Shown: positions 35,031 to 44,317, counted from the first letter of the stretch. The stretch is DNA of 64,000 nt from Pedobacter steynii (GCF_900103665.1 NZ_FNGY01000014.1:62001-126000); one strand, 5' to 3'. A program made the numbers and translations. Notes: generated from the letters alone by a model not told the origin.

Positions 35031-35049
35031 ATCATTAAATTTTTCAAAG

Positions 35050-35083
35050 AGCAGGACTTATTTCGATAGGTCCTGCTTTTTTT
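35050..35083 (+). terminator. Intrinsic terminator
   Basis: AGCAGGAC (35050-35057) pairs with GTCCTGCT (35070-35077) and is followed by a T tract. It separates the membrane protein gene from the convergent argS. Confidence 0.88.
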
Positions 35084-35160
35084 ATTTTCAATTTCCAATC
35101 TGTAAACAAAAAAGGCGCATCTCTGCACCTTTTAAATATTCAAAATATTATAAACCGAAC

Positions 35161-36942
35161 TTACATTCTTTCAGGCACCGTGATGCCTAAAATTCTCATT
35201 CCGGATTTAAGAATACCTGCAGTTACCGCACTGATGTTTAAACGGTGATGTTTTAATTCTTCATCTTCTTCCTTCACAATTGGCGGAACCTCATGATAGA
35301 ACTTATTGAACAGCTTAGCTACCTCATATAGGTAATTGGCCAGACTTGCAGGGCTATACACTTTTGCAGCAGCAATCAGCTCTGCAGGATATTTTGCAAG
35401 CAACATGATCATTTCGCGTTCTGTACCAGTTAAAACAATGTTTTTCGCACCGCCTTTTACCGGGTCATAGCCTGCTTTACCTAGCAAAGATTTGATACGT
35501 GCATGGGTATACTGGATAAACGGCCCTGTATTCCCCTGGAAATCGATAGATTCTGCAGGGTCAAACAACAAGCGCTTTTTCGGCTCTACCTTTAACAGGA
35601 AGTACTTCAAAGCACCTAATCCTATATTCTGGTATAAGTTTTCTTTTTCTTCTTCAGAGAAGTCATTCACTTTTCCTAAGGCTTCGGTTTTCTGTTTGGC
35701 GGTTTCCACCATTTCTGCCATCAGATCATCGGCATCAACGACAGTACCTTCTCTTGATTTCATTTTTCCGCTTGGAAGATCCACCATGCCGTACGACAAA
35801 TGGTGTAATCCTTTAGCCCAGGTTTTACCCAGCTTCTCCAGAATCAGGAACAATACTTTAAAGTGATAATCCTGCTCATTTCCTACCACGTACAACGAAT
35901 CATCCATTTGGAAATCGTCGTGTTTCATTTGAGCAGTTCCCAGATCCTGAGTGATGTACACCGATGTACCATCCGCACGCAAAACCAGCTTCTGATCTAA
36001 ACCATCTGCAGTTAAGTCGATCCAGACAGAGCCGTCCGGTTTCTTAAAGAACACGCCTTTCTCAAGACCTTCCTCTACCGTTCCCTTACCTAAAAGGTAA
36101 GTATTGCTCTCATAATAATATTTATCGAAGTCCACCCCCATGGTTTTGTAAGTCACGGCGAAGCCGTCATACACCCAACCATTCATGGTTTTCCATAAAG
36201 ACATCACCGCTTCATCTCCATTCTCCCAATCCAGCAGCATTTTCTGCGCTTCTTTGATGAGTGGCGCATTCTTTTTCGCGTCCTCTTCCGTCTGTCCTTC
36301 TGCTTTTAAAGCTTCTATTTCTTTTTTGTATTCTTTATCAAAAATCACATAGTATTTCCCTACCAGGTGATCGCCTTTTAATAAGGAACTTTCAGGAGTT
36401 TCGCCATTACCCCATTTCTGCCATGCCAGCATGGATTTACAGATATGGATTCCCCTGTCGTTTACCAGGTTTACTTTATACACTTCATGACCGCTTGCTT
36501 TCAGCAATTCTGCCACAGAATAACCCAACAGGTTGTTCCTGACGTGTCCAAGGTGTAAGGGTTTATTGGTGTTTGGCGAAGAATATTCTACCATCACCTT
36601 TTTACCATTCGCCGGTACTGCACCGAAATCAGGGCTCAACAGCTTCTGGTTAAACAGGTTTAACCAATAACTATCGGCTACGGTTAAGTTTAGAAATCCT
36701 TTCACTACATTAAATGCAGTAATTTCTTCAATATGCGCTACCAGATATTCGCCAAGCTCAGTTGCCGTAACTTCCGGTGATTTCTTAGAAAAACGTACAA
36801 CAGGGAACACGACAATCGTGATCTGTCCTTCAAATTCTGCTCTGGTATCTTGTAAACTAACCTGGTTTTCAGGAATCTCCTGATCGTATAAATGCTTTAC
36901 TGCAGCTATTGTTGCAGTGGTAATATGTTGTTCGATATTCAT
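35161..36942 (-). CDS. argS: Arginyl-tRNA synthetase
   Basis: This 593-residue class I synthetase shows the HIGH-box equivalent SSPNTNKPLHLGHVRNN, the KMSKS-region equivalent LPSGKMKSREGT, an N-terminal additional domain (1-100), and a C-terminal DALR anticodon-binding domain ending RILGITVPERM. It charges tRNA-Arg. Its start lies 3 bp after the stop of arginase, so the two are very likely cotranscribed, with arginase first. Confidence 0.98.
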   Translation of the reverse strand: MNIEQHITTATIAAVKHLYDQEIPENQVSLQDTRAEFEGQITIVVFPVVRFSKKSPEVTATELGEYLVAHIEEITAFNVVKGFLNLTVADSYWLNLFNQKLLSPDFGAVPANGKKVMVEYSSPNTNKPLHLGHVRNNLLGYSVAELLKASGHEVYKVNLVNDRGIHICKSMLAWQKWGNGETPESSLLKGDHLVGKYYVIFDKEYKKEIEALKAEGQTEEDAKKNAPLIKEAQKMLLDWENGDEAVMSLWKTMNGWVYDGFAVTYKTMGVDFDKYYYESNTYLLGKGTVEEGLEKGVFFKKPDGSVWIDLTADGLDQKLVLRADGTSVYITQDLGTAQMKHDDFQMDDSLYVVGNEQDYHFKVLFLILEKLGKTWAKGLHHLSYGMVDLPSGKMKSREGTVVDADDLMAEMVETAKQKTEALGKVNDFSEEEKENLYQNIGLGALKYFLLKVEPKKRLLFDPAESIDFQGNTGPFIQYTHARIKSLLGKAGYDPVKGGAKNIVLTGTEREMIMLLAKYPAELIAAAKVYSPASLANYLYEVAKLFNKFYHEVPPIVKEEDEELKHHRLNISAVTAGILKSGMRILGITVPERM

Positions 36943-36945
36943 AAT

Positions 36946-37896
36946 TTACTCGTTTCTAAAAGCGTTCGTCGCTTTAATTAAAATCTCAAAGGCATGTTCT
37001 GCCATTTGATTCTCTCTGTCGAGAGTAGGGTTCACTTCTACAATTTCGAAGCAGCATACCTTTTGGTTGGTGATCAGCCCGGACATTAGCTTTCCTGCTT
37101 CTCTCTCCGTCAGTCCTTGTGCAACCGGTGTTCCCGTTCCGCGTGATGCGGTAGGGTCCATAGAATCTACATCAAATGAAACATAGATCAGGTCGCAATG
37201 GTCAAGGTAGACTAAAGTGTCGATTACTGTCCGCTCTACTCCTCTTTTCCGGAGATCGGCCGTAGTATAGATCTTTACTTTGTTTTTCTTCAGTAAAAAT
37301 TCTTCCGGTTTCTCCATATCCCTTGCAGAAATCAGCACAAGATCGCGATAATTAATCTTAGGTGCTATATTTCCAACGTTTTTTAGCTGATACCAGTAGT
37401 TGATCGTCTCCTGATCCAGCTTGTTTACTTTTGACTCTAAATTATCTTCGTCAAGCGCCATCGCAAGCGGCATTCCGTGCATATTTCCGGAAGGTGTTGT
37501 GTAAGGGGAATGTAAATCTGAGTGTGCATCGATCCAGATTACCCCTAATTTCGACTTGGGATAGGCTGCTTTTATGCCTGCAATTGTCCCGGCAGCAGTA
37601 CTGTGATCACCTGCCAGAACCACTGGAAACTGTTTCTCATCAAGCGTAGTTTGCACCATTTCACTCACCCGCTCTACCATGGTTAAAATTCCGGAAATCC
37701 GCTTCGCATAGGGGCTACCGGTACCTTCAAGCAACAAATGGTTCTCATTTGGCACCTCAACAGATTTGTGTTTTTTAAAAAATCTGCTCCCAAAATCCAG
37801 TGCCGCAATCTTAATTGCATCTACTCCTAAACTGGCTCCGCGTGTACCGGCGCCGATCTCGGATTTTACCTCAATAATTTTTAAAGTCTTAGTCAT
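36946..37896 (-). CDS. rocF: Arginase (ureohydrolase family)
   Basis: This 316-residue enzyme has the manganese-binding signatures AGDHSTAAGT, WIDAHSDLHSP and SFDVDSMDPT, with GTGTPVAQGLTEREA near the C-terminus. It hydrolyses arginine to ornithine and urea; agmatinase activity is a less likely alternative. It starts the arginase-argS unit and diverges from arginine decarboxylase across a 103-bp gap, so the two arginine-consuming routes share a control region. Confidence 0.93.
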   Translation of the reverse strand: MTKTLKIIEVKSEIGAGTRGASLGVDAIKIAALDFGSRFFKKHKSVEVPNENHLLLEGTGSPYAKRISGILTMVERVSEMVQTTLDEKQFPVVLAGDHSTAAGTIAGIKAAYPKSKLGVIWIDAHSDLHSPYTTPSGNMHGMPLAMALDEDNLESKVNKLDQETINYWYQLKNVGNIAPKINYRDLVLISARDMEKPEEFLLKKNKVKIYTTADLRKRGVERTVIDTLVYLDHCDLIYVSFDVDSMDPTASRGTGTPVAQGLTEREAGKLMSGLITNQKVCCFEIVEVNPTLDRENQMAEHAFEILIKATNAFRNE

Positions 37897-37929
37897 AAAA
37901 AAAAATACAAGTGTATTTTATAAAGTGTT

Positions 37930-37937
37930 TATCTTTG
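37930..37937 (+). promoter_or_regulatory. Candidate -7 element before arginine decarboxylase
   Basis: TATCTTTG matches TAnnTTTG in the divergent gap between arginase and the decarboxylase, 62 bp before the decarboxylase ATG. No clear -33 partner is seen. Confidence 0.35.
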
Positions 37938-37999
37938 GAACCGAAATTAACTCATTTTAATTTGCTACTCCTTTAAATAATTGTTCAAAAATATAAAAA

Positions 38000-39391
38000 A
38001 TGCAGAGTTACTCCGAATTTCTTGATCTAAGTGTTGGTTTTCCTCAGGAAGGTTACAGCGTTATAGACGACGAATTATATTTTCAAGATCTCAATCTGAT
38101 GGAGATGATTGAAACCTATGGTACGCCATTACGTTTCACTTACCTCCCAATGATAAGTAAGAAAATCCAACAAGCCAAATTATTATTTCAAACGGCGATC
38201 ATTAAGAACAATTACCGTGGGGATTATAAGTATTGTTATTGTACTAAAAGTTCGCACTTCAGGCACATTGTTGAAGAAGCCCTGAAAAATGGCATCCATT
38301 TGGAAACCTCATCTGCGTTCGATATGCCCATGATTGAGGCATTGGAGAAAAAAGGTTCCCTTACCAAAGACATTACCGTAATCTGTAATGGCTTTAAAAC
38401 GTACCAATACAAACAGTATATCATCGATATGCTGCATGATGGCTATAAGAACATCATTCCTGTATTGGACAACAAAGAAGAGTTTAACCTTTTCGATGAT
38501 GAAGTAGAACTGGATACCCCTTGTAACCTTGGAATCCGTATCGCGGCAGAAGAGCAGCCGGATTCACAATTCTATACTTCCAGACTGGGAGTCCGTATGG
38601 AAGATGTGATCGATTTCTACAACAATAAGATCTCGGCCAATCCTAACTTCAGGGTGAAATTACTTCACTTCTTTATCAACTCCGGAATTACAGACTCTCC
38701 ATACTACTGGAATGAGCTGGAAAAATACGTGACCTTGTATTGCAAGTTTAAAAAGATCAACCCTGAGCTGGATACTTTAGATATCGGTGGTGGTATGCCA
38801 TTTAAAGATTCCCTTGTGTTTGATTTCGATTACGAATACATGGTGAATGAAATCGTAAAAAGGATTAAAGAAATCTGTGCAGAGCACGATGTGGTAGAAC
38901 CGGATATCATTACTGAATTTGGTAAATATACCGTTGCAGAAGCATCTGGCATCTTATACAAAGTATTGGGTCGTAAACAACAGAACGACAGGGAGAAATG
39001 GCTGATGTTGGATGGTTCATTCATCACCAACCTACCTGATGTATGGGCGTTAAACCAAAAATACATCTTACTTCCGATCAACAACTGGGATGCAGAATAT
39101 GAGCGGGTGAACTTAGGTGGTATCACTTGTGATGGCCAGGATTACTACAATCAGGAAGCGCATATGAACAGTGTGTTCATGCCTAAAACACGTAAAGTAC
39201 AATACCTGGGTTTCTTCAATACCGGAGCTTATCAGGAAGTACTGAGCGGATATGGAGGAATTCACCATTGCTTATTGCCAAGTCCAAAACATGTCATCAT
39301 TCGCAGAAACAGAGATGAAACTTTCAACTTTGAAGTATTCGGGGAAGAGCAAAACAGTAAACAGGTGTTAAAAATTCTGGGTTACGCTTAA
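38000..39391 (+). CDS. speA: Arginine decarboxylase (PLP, alanine-racemase-like fold)
   Basis: This 463-residue protein matches the short Bacteroidota type of biosynthetic arginine decarboxylase. The PLP-Lys region reads DYKYCYCTKSSHFRHIVEEA, the phosphate-binding LDIGGGMPF follows in the barrel, and the C-terminal Cys loop reads GGITCDGQDYYN. It makes agmatine for polyamine synthesis. It diverges from arginase-argS, grouping arginine use at one locus, and ends at a strong terminator. Confidence 0.92.
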   Translation: MQSYSEFLDLSVGFPQEGYSVIDDELYFQDLNLMEMIETYGTPLRFTYLPMISKKIQQAKLLFQTAIIKNNYRGDYKYCYCTKSSHFRHIVEEALKNGIHLETSSAFDMPMIEALEKKGSLTKDITVICNGFKTYQYKQYIIDMLHDGYKNIIPVLDNKEEFNLFDDEVELDTPCNLGIRIAAEEQPDSQFYTSRLGVRMEDVIDFYNNKISANPNFRVKLLHFFINSGITDSPYYWNELEKYVTLYCKFKKINPELDTLDIGGGMPFKDSLVFDFDYEYMVNEIVKRIKEICAEHDVVEPDIITEFGKYTVAEASGILYKVLGRKQQNDREKWLMLDGSFITNLPDVWALNQKYILLPINNWDAEYERVNLGGITCDGQDYYNQEAHMNSVFMPKTRKVQYLGFFNTGAYQEVLSGYGGIHHCLLPSPKHVIIRRNRDETFNFEVFGEEQNSKQVLKILGYA

Positions 39392-39413
39392 ACAACCCGG
39401 GAAAACAAAATTC

Positions 39414-39451
39414 AATAGGCTGTCCCTTTTATGGGGACAGCCTATTTTTTT
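39414..39451. terminator. Bidirectional intrinsic terminator
   Basis: A perfect 13-bp stem (39414-39426 with 39434-39446) with a 7-nt loop is followed by a T tract. It lies between the convergent ends of arginine decarboxylase and the NagD-like phosphatase. Confidence 0.9.
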
Positions 39452-39469
39452 AACTAATGAATGGTACCA

Positions 39470-40243
39470 TTACCACCATTTCAAAGGGAATTCAAGCTGG
39501 TCTACAGAGCCGACAATCAAATCCGGCTTAAAAGCATAATCACTTAAACTTTCTTTTTTCGCGATTCCGGATAAAACCAATATCGTCTTGTAACCCATTT
39601 GCACTCCACCCTGTATATCTGTTTCCATCGTATCCCCAATTACAGTGGTTTCTGCGGTTTCCAGTCCTAAATACTTTCTGGCTGAACGCATCATTACCGG
39701 GCTGGGCTTTCCGATTACAAAGGCTTTCCTGCCCGTTGCCTCTTCTATCATTGCGGTAGTTGCCGCGATGCCCAGGTTGTTCCATCCCGGTTTTTTAGGA
39801 GATGGATCCTGATTGGTCGTGATGAATTTAGCGCCCGCCAGAATCATATCTACAGCACGTTGCACCATTTCCAAAGTAAAATTCCTGCCCTCACCCAATA
39901 CCACAAACTCCGGATCAGTATTCACGAGGTTAATGCCATTTTCATGTAAACTGGTAATCAGTCCACCCTCCCCCAATACATAGGCAGTTCCGTTTTCACC
40001 CTGGTCGCCCAGGAATTTACCAGTTGCCATTGCACTGGTGTAAACGTGCTTTTCAGTCACTTCAATGCCCAAAAGTTTTAGCTTACGGACCACATCAAGC
40101 CGGGTACGCTGGCTATTGTTTGTCATAAAGGTAAAGGGGATATCGTTTTTAAGCAGATTGGCAATAAACTTATCAGCACCCTCGATTAAAGTTTCGCCGC
40201 TGTAAATGACACCATCCATGTCAATTAGAAGTCCGTGTTTCAT
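39470..40243 (-). CDS. HAD-IIA phosphatase (NagD-like)
   Basis: This 257-residue hydrolase has HAD motif I LIDMDGVIYSGE, motif II TFMTNNSQRT, motif III Lys in FVIGKPSPVM and motif IV GDTMETDIQGG, with the class IIA cap between motifs II and III. Relatives dephosphorylate nucleotides, phosphoglycolate or small sugar phosphates. The substrate is not readable. It is monocistronic, with the terminator of arginine decarboxylase just beyond its 3' end. Confidence 0.93.
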   Translation of the reverse strand: MKHGLLIDMDGVIYSGETLIEGADKFIANLLKNDIPFTFMTNNSQRTRLDVVRKLKLLGIEVTEKHVYTSAMATGKFLGDQGENGTAYVLGEGGLITSLHENGINLVNTDPEFVVLGEGRNFTLEMVQRAVDMILAGAKFITTNQDPSPKKPGWNNLGIAATTAMIEEATGRKAFVIGKPSPVMMRSARKYLGLETAETTVIGDTMETDIQGGVQMGYKTILVLSGIAKKESLSDYAFKPDLIVGSVDQLEFPLKWW

Positions 40244-40408
40244 ATTTTTTGTTCGTAATTTCGTAGTAAAGATCTAGTCTATTTGTGCCGCTTAATTTAC
40301 AATAAAGATGCACATATTACTTAATGAATTAAAAACAAGACTGAACACTTTGCGAATTGATATTGCTGCCTTAATAATAAGGTCTGTTCTTTCTAAAAAC
40401 CCTTGTTT

Positions 40409-40990
40409 TTATTTTAACAAGGGCAACAGGTTTTTATTAAAATCAGCGACCGTATTCCCGCCAAAAAAATTCGTCCCCGGACAACTTTTAGTCAGCCCGG
40501 TCCCTTCCACTTTGATTCTTTTTCCTATGTTGAGGTCATACCAATGGTGATAAACAACGCTTTGGTCGGTTGGAATCAGCTTAAAATGACTAAGTAAAGC
40601 CCTGGTCACTGATAAAATCACAGCGCGATGAGCTGCAGTCATCTGGTCTTTCCCTTTGTCGAAGTTTCCAACGTTCTCAATACATATGCCGTTTACATTT
40701 GCCCCTTTGATACCGGCTGGTATCTTGTTCATACTTCTGCACACCATAATCCTCCCATCAGGAAAAGTGCTGAAGTTCTGCGCTATTTCTGCAAAACCAC
40801 GTTCCAGATGTGCGCGTTCCATCGCCTCACAGAGCGCAAAATGGTTATCGCCATTAAAATGACGATAAGCAGGAATATAAGTGTGGTGTAATTGAACCAG
40901 CCTGATGTCTCTTGCTGGTGTCTTTTGCATCTTCAGCCAGGAATCAAATTCTTCCGGCGATAGCAAGATAAATTTTCCGATTGCTTTCAT
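40409..40990 (-). CDS. N-acetylmuramoyl-L-alanine amidase-like protein (amidase_2)
   Basis: This 193-residue protein contains the zinc-amidase/PGRP-type pattern: QLHHTYIP (first His ligand), VVYHHWYD (second) and TKSCPGTNFFGG (Cys ligand). It has no signal peptide, so it would stay cytosolic, unlike typical wall amidases; a recycling role as in AmpD, or release by lysis, are alternatives. The start MKAIGKFILLSPEEFDSWL suggests a short helical N-terminus. It stands alone on the minus strand. Confidence 0.85.
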   Translation of the reverse strand: MKAIGKFILLSPEEFDSWLKMQKTPARDIRLVQLHHTYIPAYRHFNGDNHFALCEAMERAHLERGFAEIAQNFSTFPDGRIMVCRSMNKIPAGIKGANVNGICIENVGNFDKGKDQMTAAHRAVILSVTRALLSHFKLIPTDQSVVYHHWYDLNIGKRIKVEGTGLTKSCPGTNFFGGNTVADFNKNLLPLLK

Positions 40991-41040
40991 TAAAATAGGG
41001 ATTTATAGGATAACAAAAATCTTAACATTCTGTTCTGATG

Positions 41041-41078
41041 TCAAAAAAAATAAGGACATATCTCCCGATATGCCCTTA
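41041..41078 (-). terminator. Terminator downstream of hsp20
   Basis: On the minus strand AAGGGCATATC and GATATGTCCTT pair over 11 bp with one wobble and are followed by a run of T. It lies beyond the dispersed repeat, so that repeat is inside the hsp20 3' untranslated region. Confidence 0.78.
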
Positions 41079-41099
41079 CAACCTTAAACCAAACCAATT

Positions 41100-41195
41100 A
41101 TGAAACCATCATGATCTTACAAATCACACAACGATTGAATACCAAGATCATGATCGCTTCATCACCATTGAAAAACAATTAGATTCCAATGAAAA
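41100..41195. repeat. Dispersed 97-bp hairpin repeat, copy B
   Basis: This is the partner of 15474-15570. The inverted arms ATCATGATCTT and AAGATCATGAT are perfect here. It begins and ends with ATGAAA, as does copy A, but neither start opens a meaningful frame in this copy. It lies between the hsp20 stop and its terminator. Confidence 0.8.
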
Positions 41196-41202
41196 CCTTT
41201 TA

Positions 41203-41637
41203 TTAAGAAACCTTAATCTCTTTAGTAGCAGATTTAGATTCATCTTTTTTACCAATCGTGATGTTTAAAATTCCGTTGGTATATTCAGCAGCGATTTTTT
41301 CTGCATCTACACTTTCCGGCAACACGAATGATCTTGCGAAAGAGAAATAATCAAATTCTTTACGGGTATAATCTTTTTTCTCCTCAGTTTCGCTTACTTT
41401 TTTCTCTGCCCATACCGACAAAGTATCTTTCTTTAAGTTGATCTGAAAATCTTCTTTTGTCAAACCAGGTGCAGCCAATTCAATTTTATAATCTGCTTCA
41501 GTTTCCAGAATGTTTACACCCGGAACTTTGTTTACAGTTAAATTTTTATTTAATGCCTCACTAAACAAAGAGTCAAATACGTTGTTAAAGTAAGGTGCAG
41601 TGTTTCTGGTTCTGTTGTTAAATTTTACTAGTGTCAT
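41203..41637 (-). CDS. Small heat shock protein, Hsp20/alpha-crystallin family
   Basis: This 144-residue chaperone has the alpha-crystallin domain at about 38-135 (VNILETEADYKIELAAPGLT, the family-typical FSFARSFVLPESVDAEKIAA, and YTNGILNITIGKK). It ends in a short tail EIKVS carrying an I-x-V motif like the I-x-I oligomer clamp. It binds unfolding proteins and prevents their aggregation. It is divergent from the thioesterase across a 76-bp gap, and its 3' untranslated region contains the dispersed hairpin repeat. Confidence 0.95.
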   Translation of the reverse strand: MTLVKFNNRTRNTAPYFNNVFDSLFSEALNKNLTVNKVPGVNILETEADYKIELAAPGLTKEDFQINLKKDTLSVWAEKKVSETEEKKDYTRKEFDYFSFARSFVLPESVDAEKIAAEYTNGILNITIGKKDESKSATKEIKVS

Positions 41638-41713
41638 TGCTTATTTCTCCTTTTATTTAAGTTTTAATTTTATACTAAACAGCTAATCAACACTCATACC
41701 AACCCCATTTTCT

Positions 41714-42205
41714 ATGAATTTCAAGACATTTTGGCGCAAAAAATCAAAAAAACAAGACAAAAAGGCAGACATCATCAACCATTTAGACAGTTTTAAGTAT
41801 AAAACCGAGATTGAAACCCGCTTTGCTGATTTTGATATGTTTGGCCATGTGAACAATGCCGTGTACTTTACGTACCTTGAAGTTGCCAGATCAAAGTACT
41901 GGAATGTGGCCATTAAGTGGGATTGGAAAAAGACCGGGGTAGTGATTGCTCAGGCCAGCCTGGATTACCTTGTTCCGGTATTGATCGACGATAAAATCAG
42001 CATGTATGTGAGAACGTCAAGAATAGGAAACAGCAGTTTTGATCTGGAATATCTGCTGGTAAAACATGAACATGGAAAAGAAGTGGTTTGCAGCAAAGGG
42101 AAAACCATTTGCGTCGCCTTCGATTATCAGACAAAAGGCGCCTCCCCTATTCCGGAAAACGAAAGGGCAAGAATGATCTCATTTGAGCAATTGGAAAATA
42201 AATAG
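41714..42205 (+). CDS. Acyl-CoA thioesterase (hot-dog fold, YbgC/FadM type)
   Basis: This 163-residue protein has the 4HBT signature: TEIETRFADFDMFGHVNNAV followed by YFTYLEVARSKYW, with the catalytic Asp in DMFGHVNN. A Lys-rich leader of about 25 residues precedes the domain. It hydrolyses acyl-CoA or acyl-carrier thioesters; chain preference is unknown. It faces the FAD-linked oxidase gene and ends at a strong bidirectional terminator. Confidence 0.9.
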   Translation: MNFKTFWRKKSKKQDKKADIINHLDSFKYKTEIETRFADFDMFGHVNNAVYFTYLEVARSKYWNVAIKWDWKKTGVVIAQASLDYLVPVLIDDKISMYVRTSRIGNSSFDLEYLLVKHEHGKEVVCSKGKTICVAFDYQTKGASPIPENERARMISFEQLENK

Positions 42206-42246
42206 ATTTGAAGACCATAGACAAAGCGGCTCAGGGGCCGAAAAAT

Positions 42247-42288
42247 GGAGAAACCGGTAAAAGTTTTCTTTTACCGGCCTCCGTTTTA
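42247..42288. terminator. Bidirectional intrinsic terminator
   Basis: CCGGTAAAAG (42254-42263) pairs with CTTTTACCGG (42268-42277), extended by flanking GGAG and CCTCC, and is followed by a T-rich run. It separates the convergent thioesterase and oxidase genes. Confidence 0.88.
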
Positions 42289-42306
42289 TTCCGTATCTGA
42301 TCTCAG

Positions 42307-43704
42307 TTAAAAAATCTTCCCCGGATTCAGAATCCCTGCAGGATCAAATACCTTTTTAATGCTGCGCATCAGGTTCAGGTGAATTTCACTGTATTTAATA
42401 GGCATAAAGTCCTTTTGTACCAGGCCAATTCCATGCTCTCCGGAAATCGTTCCGCCCAATGCACTGGTCAGCTCAAACACTTCCACAATGCCGTCTTTAA
42501 GTTTGCTTTTCCAATCTTCATCACTCATCCCTGCTTTGATGATGTTTACATGAAGATTTCCATCACCAGCATGTCCATAGCACACACTTTCAAAACCATA
42601 TCTGCCGCCAATCTCTTTAATTCCCTTAATCAATTTCGGCAAAGCAGCCCTTGGCACTACAGTATCTTCTTCTTTATAAATAGAATTTGATTTCACCGAC
42701 TCTGGCATCGTACGCCTGATCTTCCATAGTTCGTCCTTTTGCATCGCGGTATCCGCAAAAAGTACATCTGTACAACCAAACTCTTCCAGGACTACATTCA
42801 CCCGCTCACAGTCCTTAAAAATAGCGTCCATATCATCACCATCAAATTCGATCAAGAGAAAAGCATTCACCCCATCTTTCAGGTCAAATTTGATATCGTC
42901 ATATTCTATTACCCATTCCACTCCTCTCCGTTCCATAAATTCCAGTGCAGAAGGAATCACCCCTGCCCGGAAGATCGCCGATACCGCGCCGCAAGCCTGC
43001 TCATTTTCAGAGAAAGAAGCCATCATGAGCACACTGTGCTGAACTTTTGGAATCAGTTTAGCCACAATCTTCGTGACTACCCCTAATGTACCTTCAGAAC
43101 CGATCATCAACTGCGTCAGGTTATAGCCCGAGGCGTATTTCAAGGTATTTGCACCGGTCCAGATCACCTCCCCCGTAGGCAGGACCACTTCCAGATTCAG
43201 GATATACTCCCTGATCGTTCCATACTTCACCACCCTTGGCCCGCCGGAACCATGCGCTACATTCCCACCAATAAAGCAGGAACCTTTACTCGAAGGATCA
43301 ATAGGATAAAGCAATCCTTTTTCTGCAACAGCATCCATAAACTCCTGCGTGATCACGCCGGGCTCCACTACTGCCTGCAGGTTCTCCGTATCGATGTCAA
43401 TAATCTTTTTAAATTTCTCCATAGACAGCAATACACCACCGAAGACCGGCAGTGCACCCCCGCTCAAACCTGTGCCACCACCACGGGGCGTTACAGGAAC
43501 ATGGTGTGCGTTACACAATTTTAATAAAGCAGCCACTGAAGCAGTATCTTTAGGTTTAACCACTACTTCAGGGTAATATTTCAAATCTTCAGTTTCATCA
43601 TGACAATAAGTATCTAAAGCATCCTGATCTGTAAAAACACTTTCCGCACCAACAGCTGTTTTGATCAGCTCCAGCAATTCTGAAGTTATTTTAGTGTATT
43701 CCAT
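42307..43704 (-). CDS. glcD: FAD-linked oxidase, GlcD/lactate-dehydrogenase type
   Basis: This 465-residue flavoenzyme has a FAD_binding_4 domain (about 35-210; VTPRGGGTGLSGGALPVFGG, YPIDPSSKGSCFIGGNVAHG) and the C-terminal oxidase domain (FAD-oxidase_C) with CYGHAGDGNLHVNI and SGEHGIGLVQKDFM. Relatives oxidise glycolate, D-lactate or D-2-hydroxyglutarate. No GlcE/F partners are adjacent, so it probably works as a single-subunit D-2-hydroxyacid dehydrogenase. The next gene upstream on the same strand is folB, with a 91-bp gap. Confidence 0.92.
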   Translation of the reverse strand: MEYTKITSELLELIKTAVGAESVFTDQDALDTYCHDETEDLKYYPEVVVKPKDTASVAALLKLCNAHHVPVTPRGGGTGLSGGALPVFGGVLLSMEKFKKIIDIDTENLQAVVEPGVITQEFMDAVAEKGLLYPIDPSSKGSCFIGGNVAHGSGGPRVVKYGTIREYILNLEVVLPTGEVIWTGANTLKYASGYNLTQLMIGSEGTLGVVTKIVAKLIPKVQHSVLMMASFSENEQACGAVSAIFRAGVIPSALEFMERRGVEWVIEYDDIKFDLKDGVNAFLLIEFDGDDMDAIFKDCERVNVVLEEFGCTDVLFADTAMQKDELWKIRRTMPESVKSNSIYKEEDTVVPRAALPKLIKGIKEIGGRYGFESVCYGHAGDGNLHVNIIKAGMSDEDWKSKLKDGIVEVFELTSALGGTISGEHGIGLVQKDFMPIKYSEIHLNLMRSIKKVFDPAGILNPGKIF

Positions 43705-43795
43705 TATATATTTGGTTTTTTAATCTTTAAAGGAGGGTAATTTAAGCACGGCATTTATTGATAAGCAAAGTATTCATTTTAACAACAGTGTTGAT

Positions 43796-44182
43796 TTAAG
43801 CTTTCTTTTCAGGAGCGGTATAGCTCAGCTGAACGAAAGAATGCCCAACTTCGCCTGGCATTGGCGGGTTCATTTTGCGAATCCCTGCCTGGGCAGTCAA
43901 CACGAAAGGATAATGGGCAATCACACGGTCCAGAATCCGCTTCACTACCGTTTCCAGCATCTTCTGGGTGTTTTGCATTTCCTCCAGAATGATGATATTG
44001 ATCACTTCATAATTCACCGTATGGTTCAGGTTTTCGGTATCTCCGGTATGGACAAAGGTGGCCACCACATCTACCAAAAAGTAGATCCCGGTTAAATGCT
44101 CTTCCGGGTACCAGCCATGAAGGGCGAAACACTTTACATCTCTTAATGCAACGGTCTGTATATAGCTATTTGCTGAACTCAT
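43796..44182 (-). CDS. folB: Dihydroneopterin aldolase
   Basis: This 128-residue protein matches FolB length and pattern: VALRDVKCFALHGWYPEEHL at the start (Glu ligand of the pterin), VNYEVINIIILEE (conserved Tyr), VVKRILDRVIAHYP, and RKMNPPMPGEVGHSFVQLS with the late basic and Gly/His residues. It converts 7,8-dihydroneopterin to 6-hydroxymethyl-dihydropterin in folate synthesis. It diverges from the acyl-CoA dehydrogenase gene. Confidence 0.9.
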   Translation of the reverse strand: MSSANSYIQTVALRDVKCFALHGWYPEEHLTGIYFLVDVVATFVHTGDTENLNHTVNYEVINIIILEEMQNTQKMLETVVKRILDRVIAHYPFVLTAQAGIRKMNPPMPGEVGHSFVQLSYTAPEKKA

Positions 44183-44234
44183 TTGGCAAAATTAATTTTT
44201 TGGACGGTTTTTACCAGCCATTCCCCGAAATTAT

Positions 44235-44242
44235 TACCTTTG
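44235..44242 (+). promoter_or_regulatory. Candidate -7 element before acyl-CoA dehydrogenase
   Basis: TACCTTTG matches TAnnTTTG, 75 bp before the ATG at 44318. A -33 element at normal spacing is not evident. Confidence 0.3.
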
Positions 44243-44317
44243 AAGCAAAGGGCTTTGAAAAAATCCCGGTTCAAACAAAAGCAACAGCTGATCACTTAAC
44301 CAAATATAGTGTAAACA

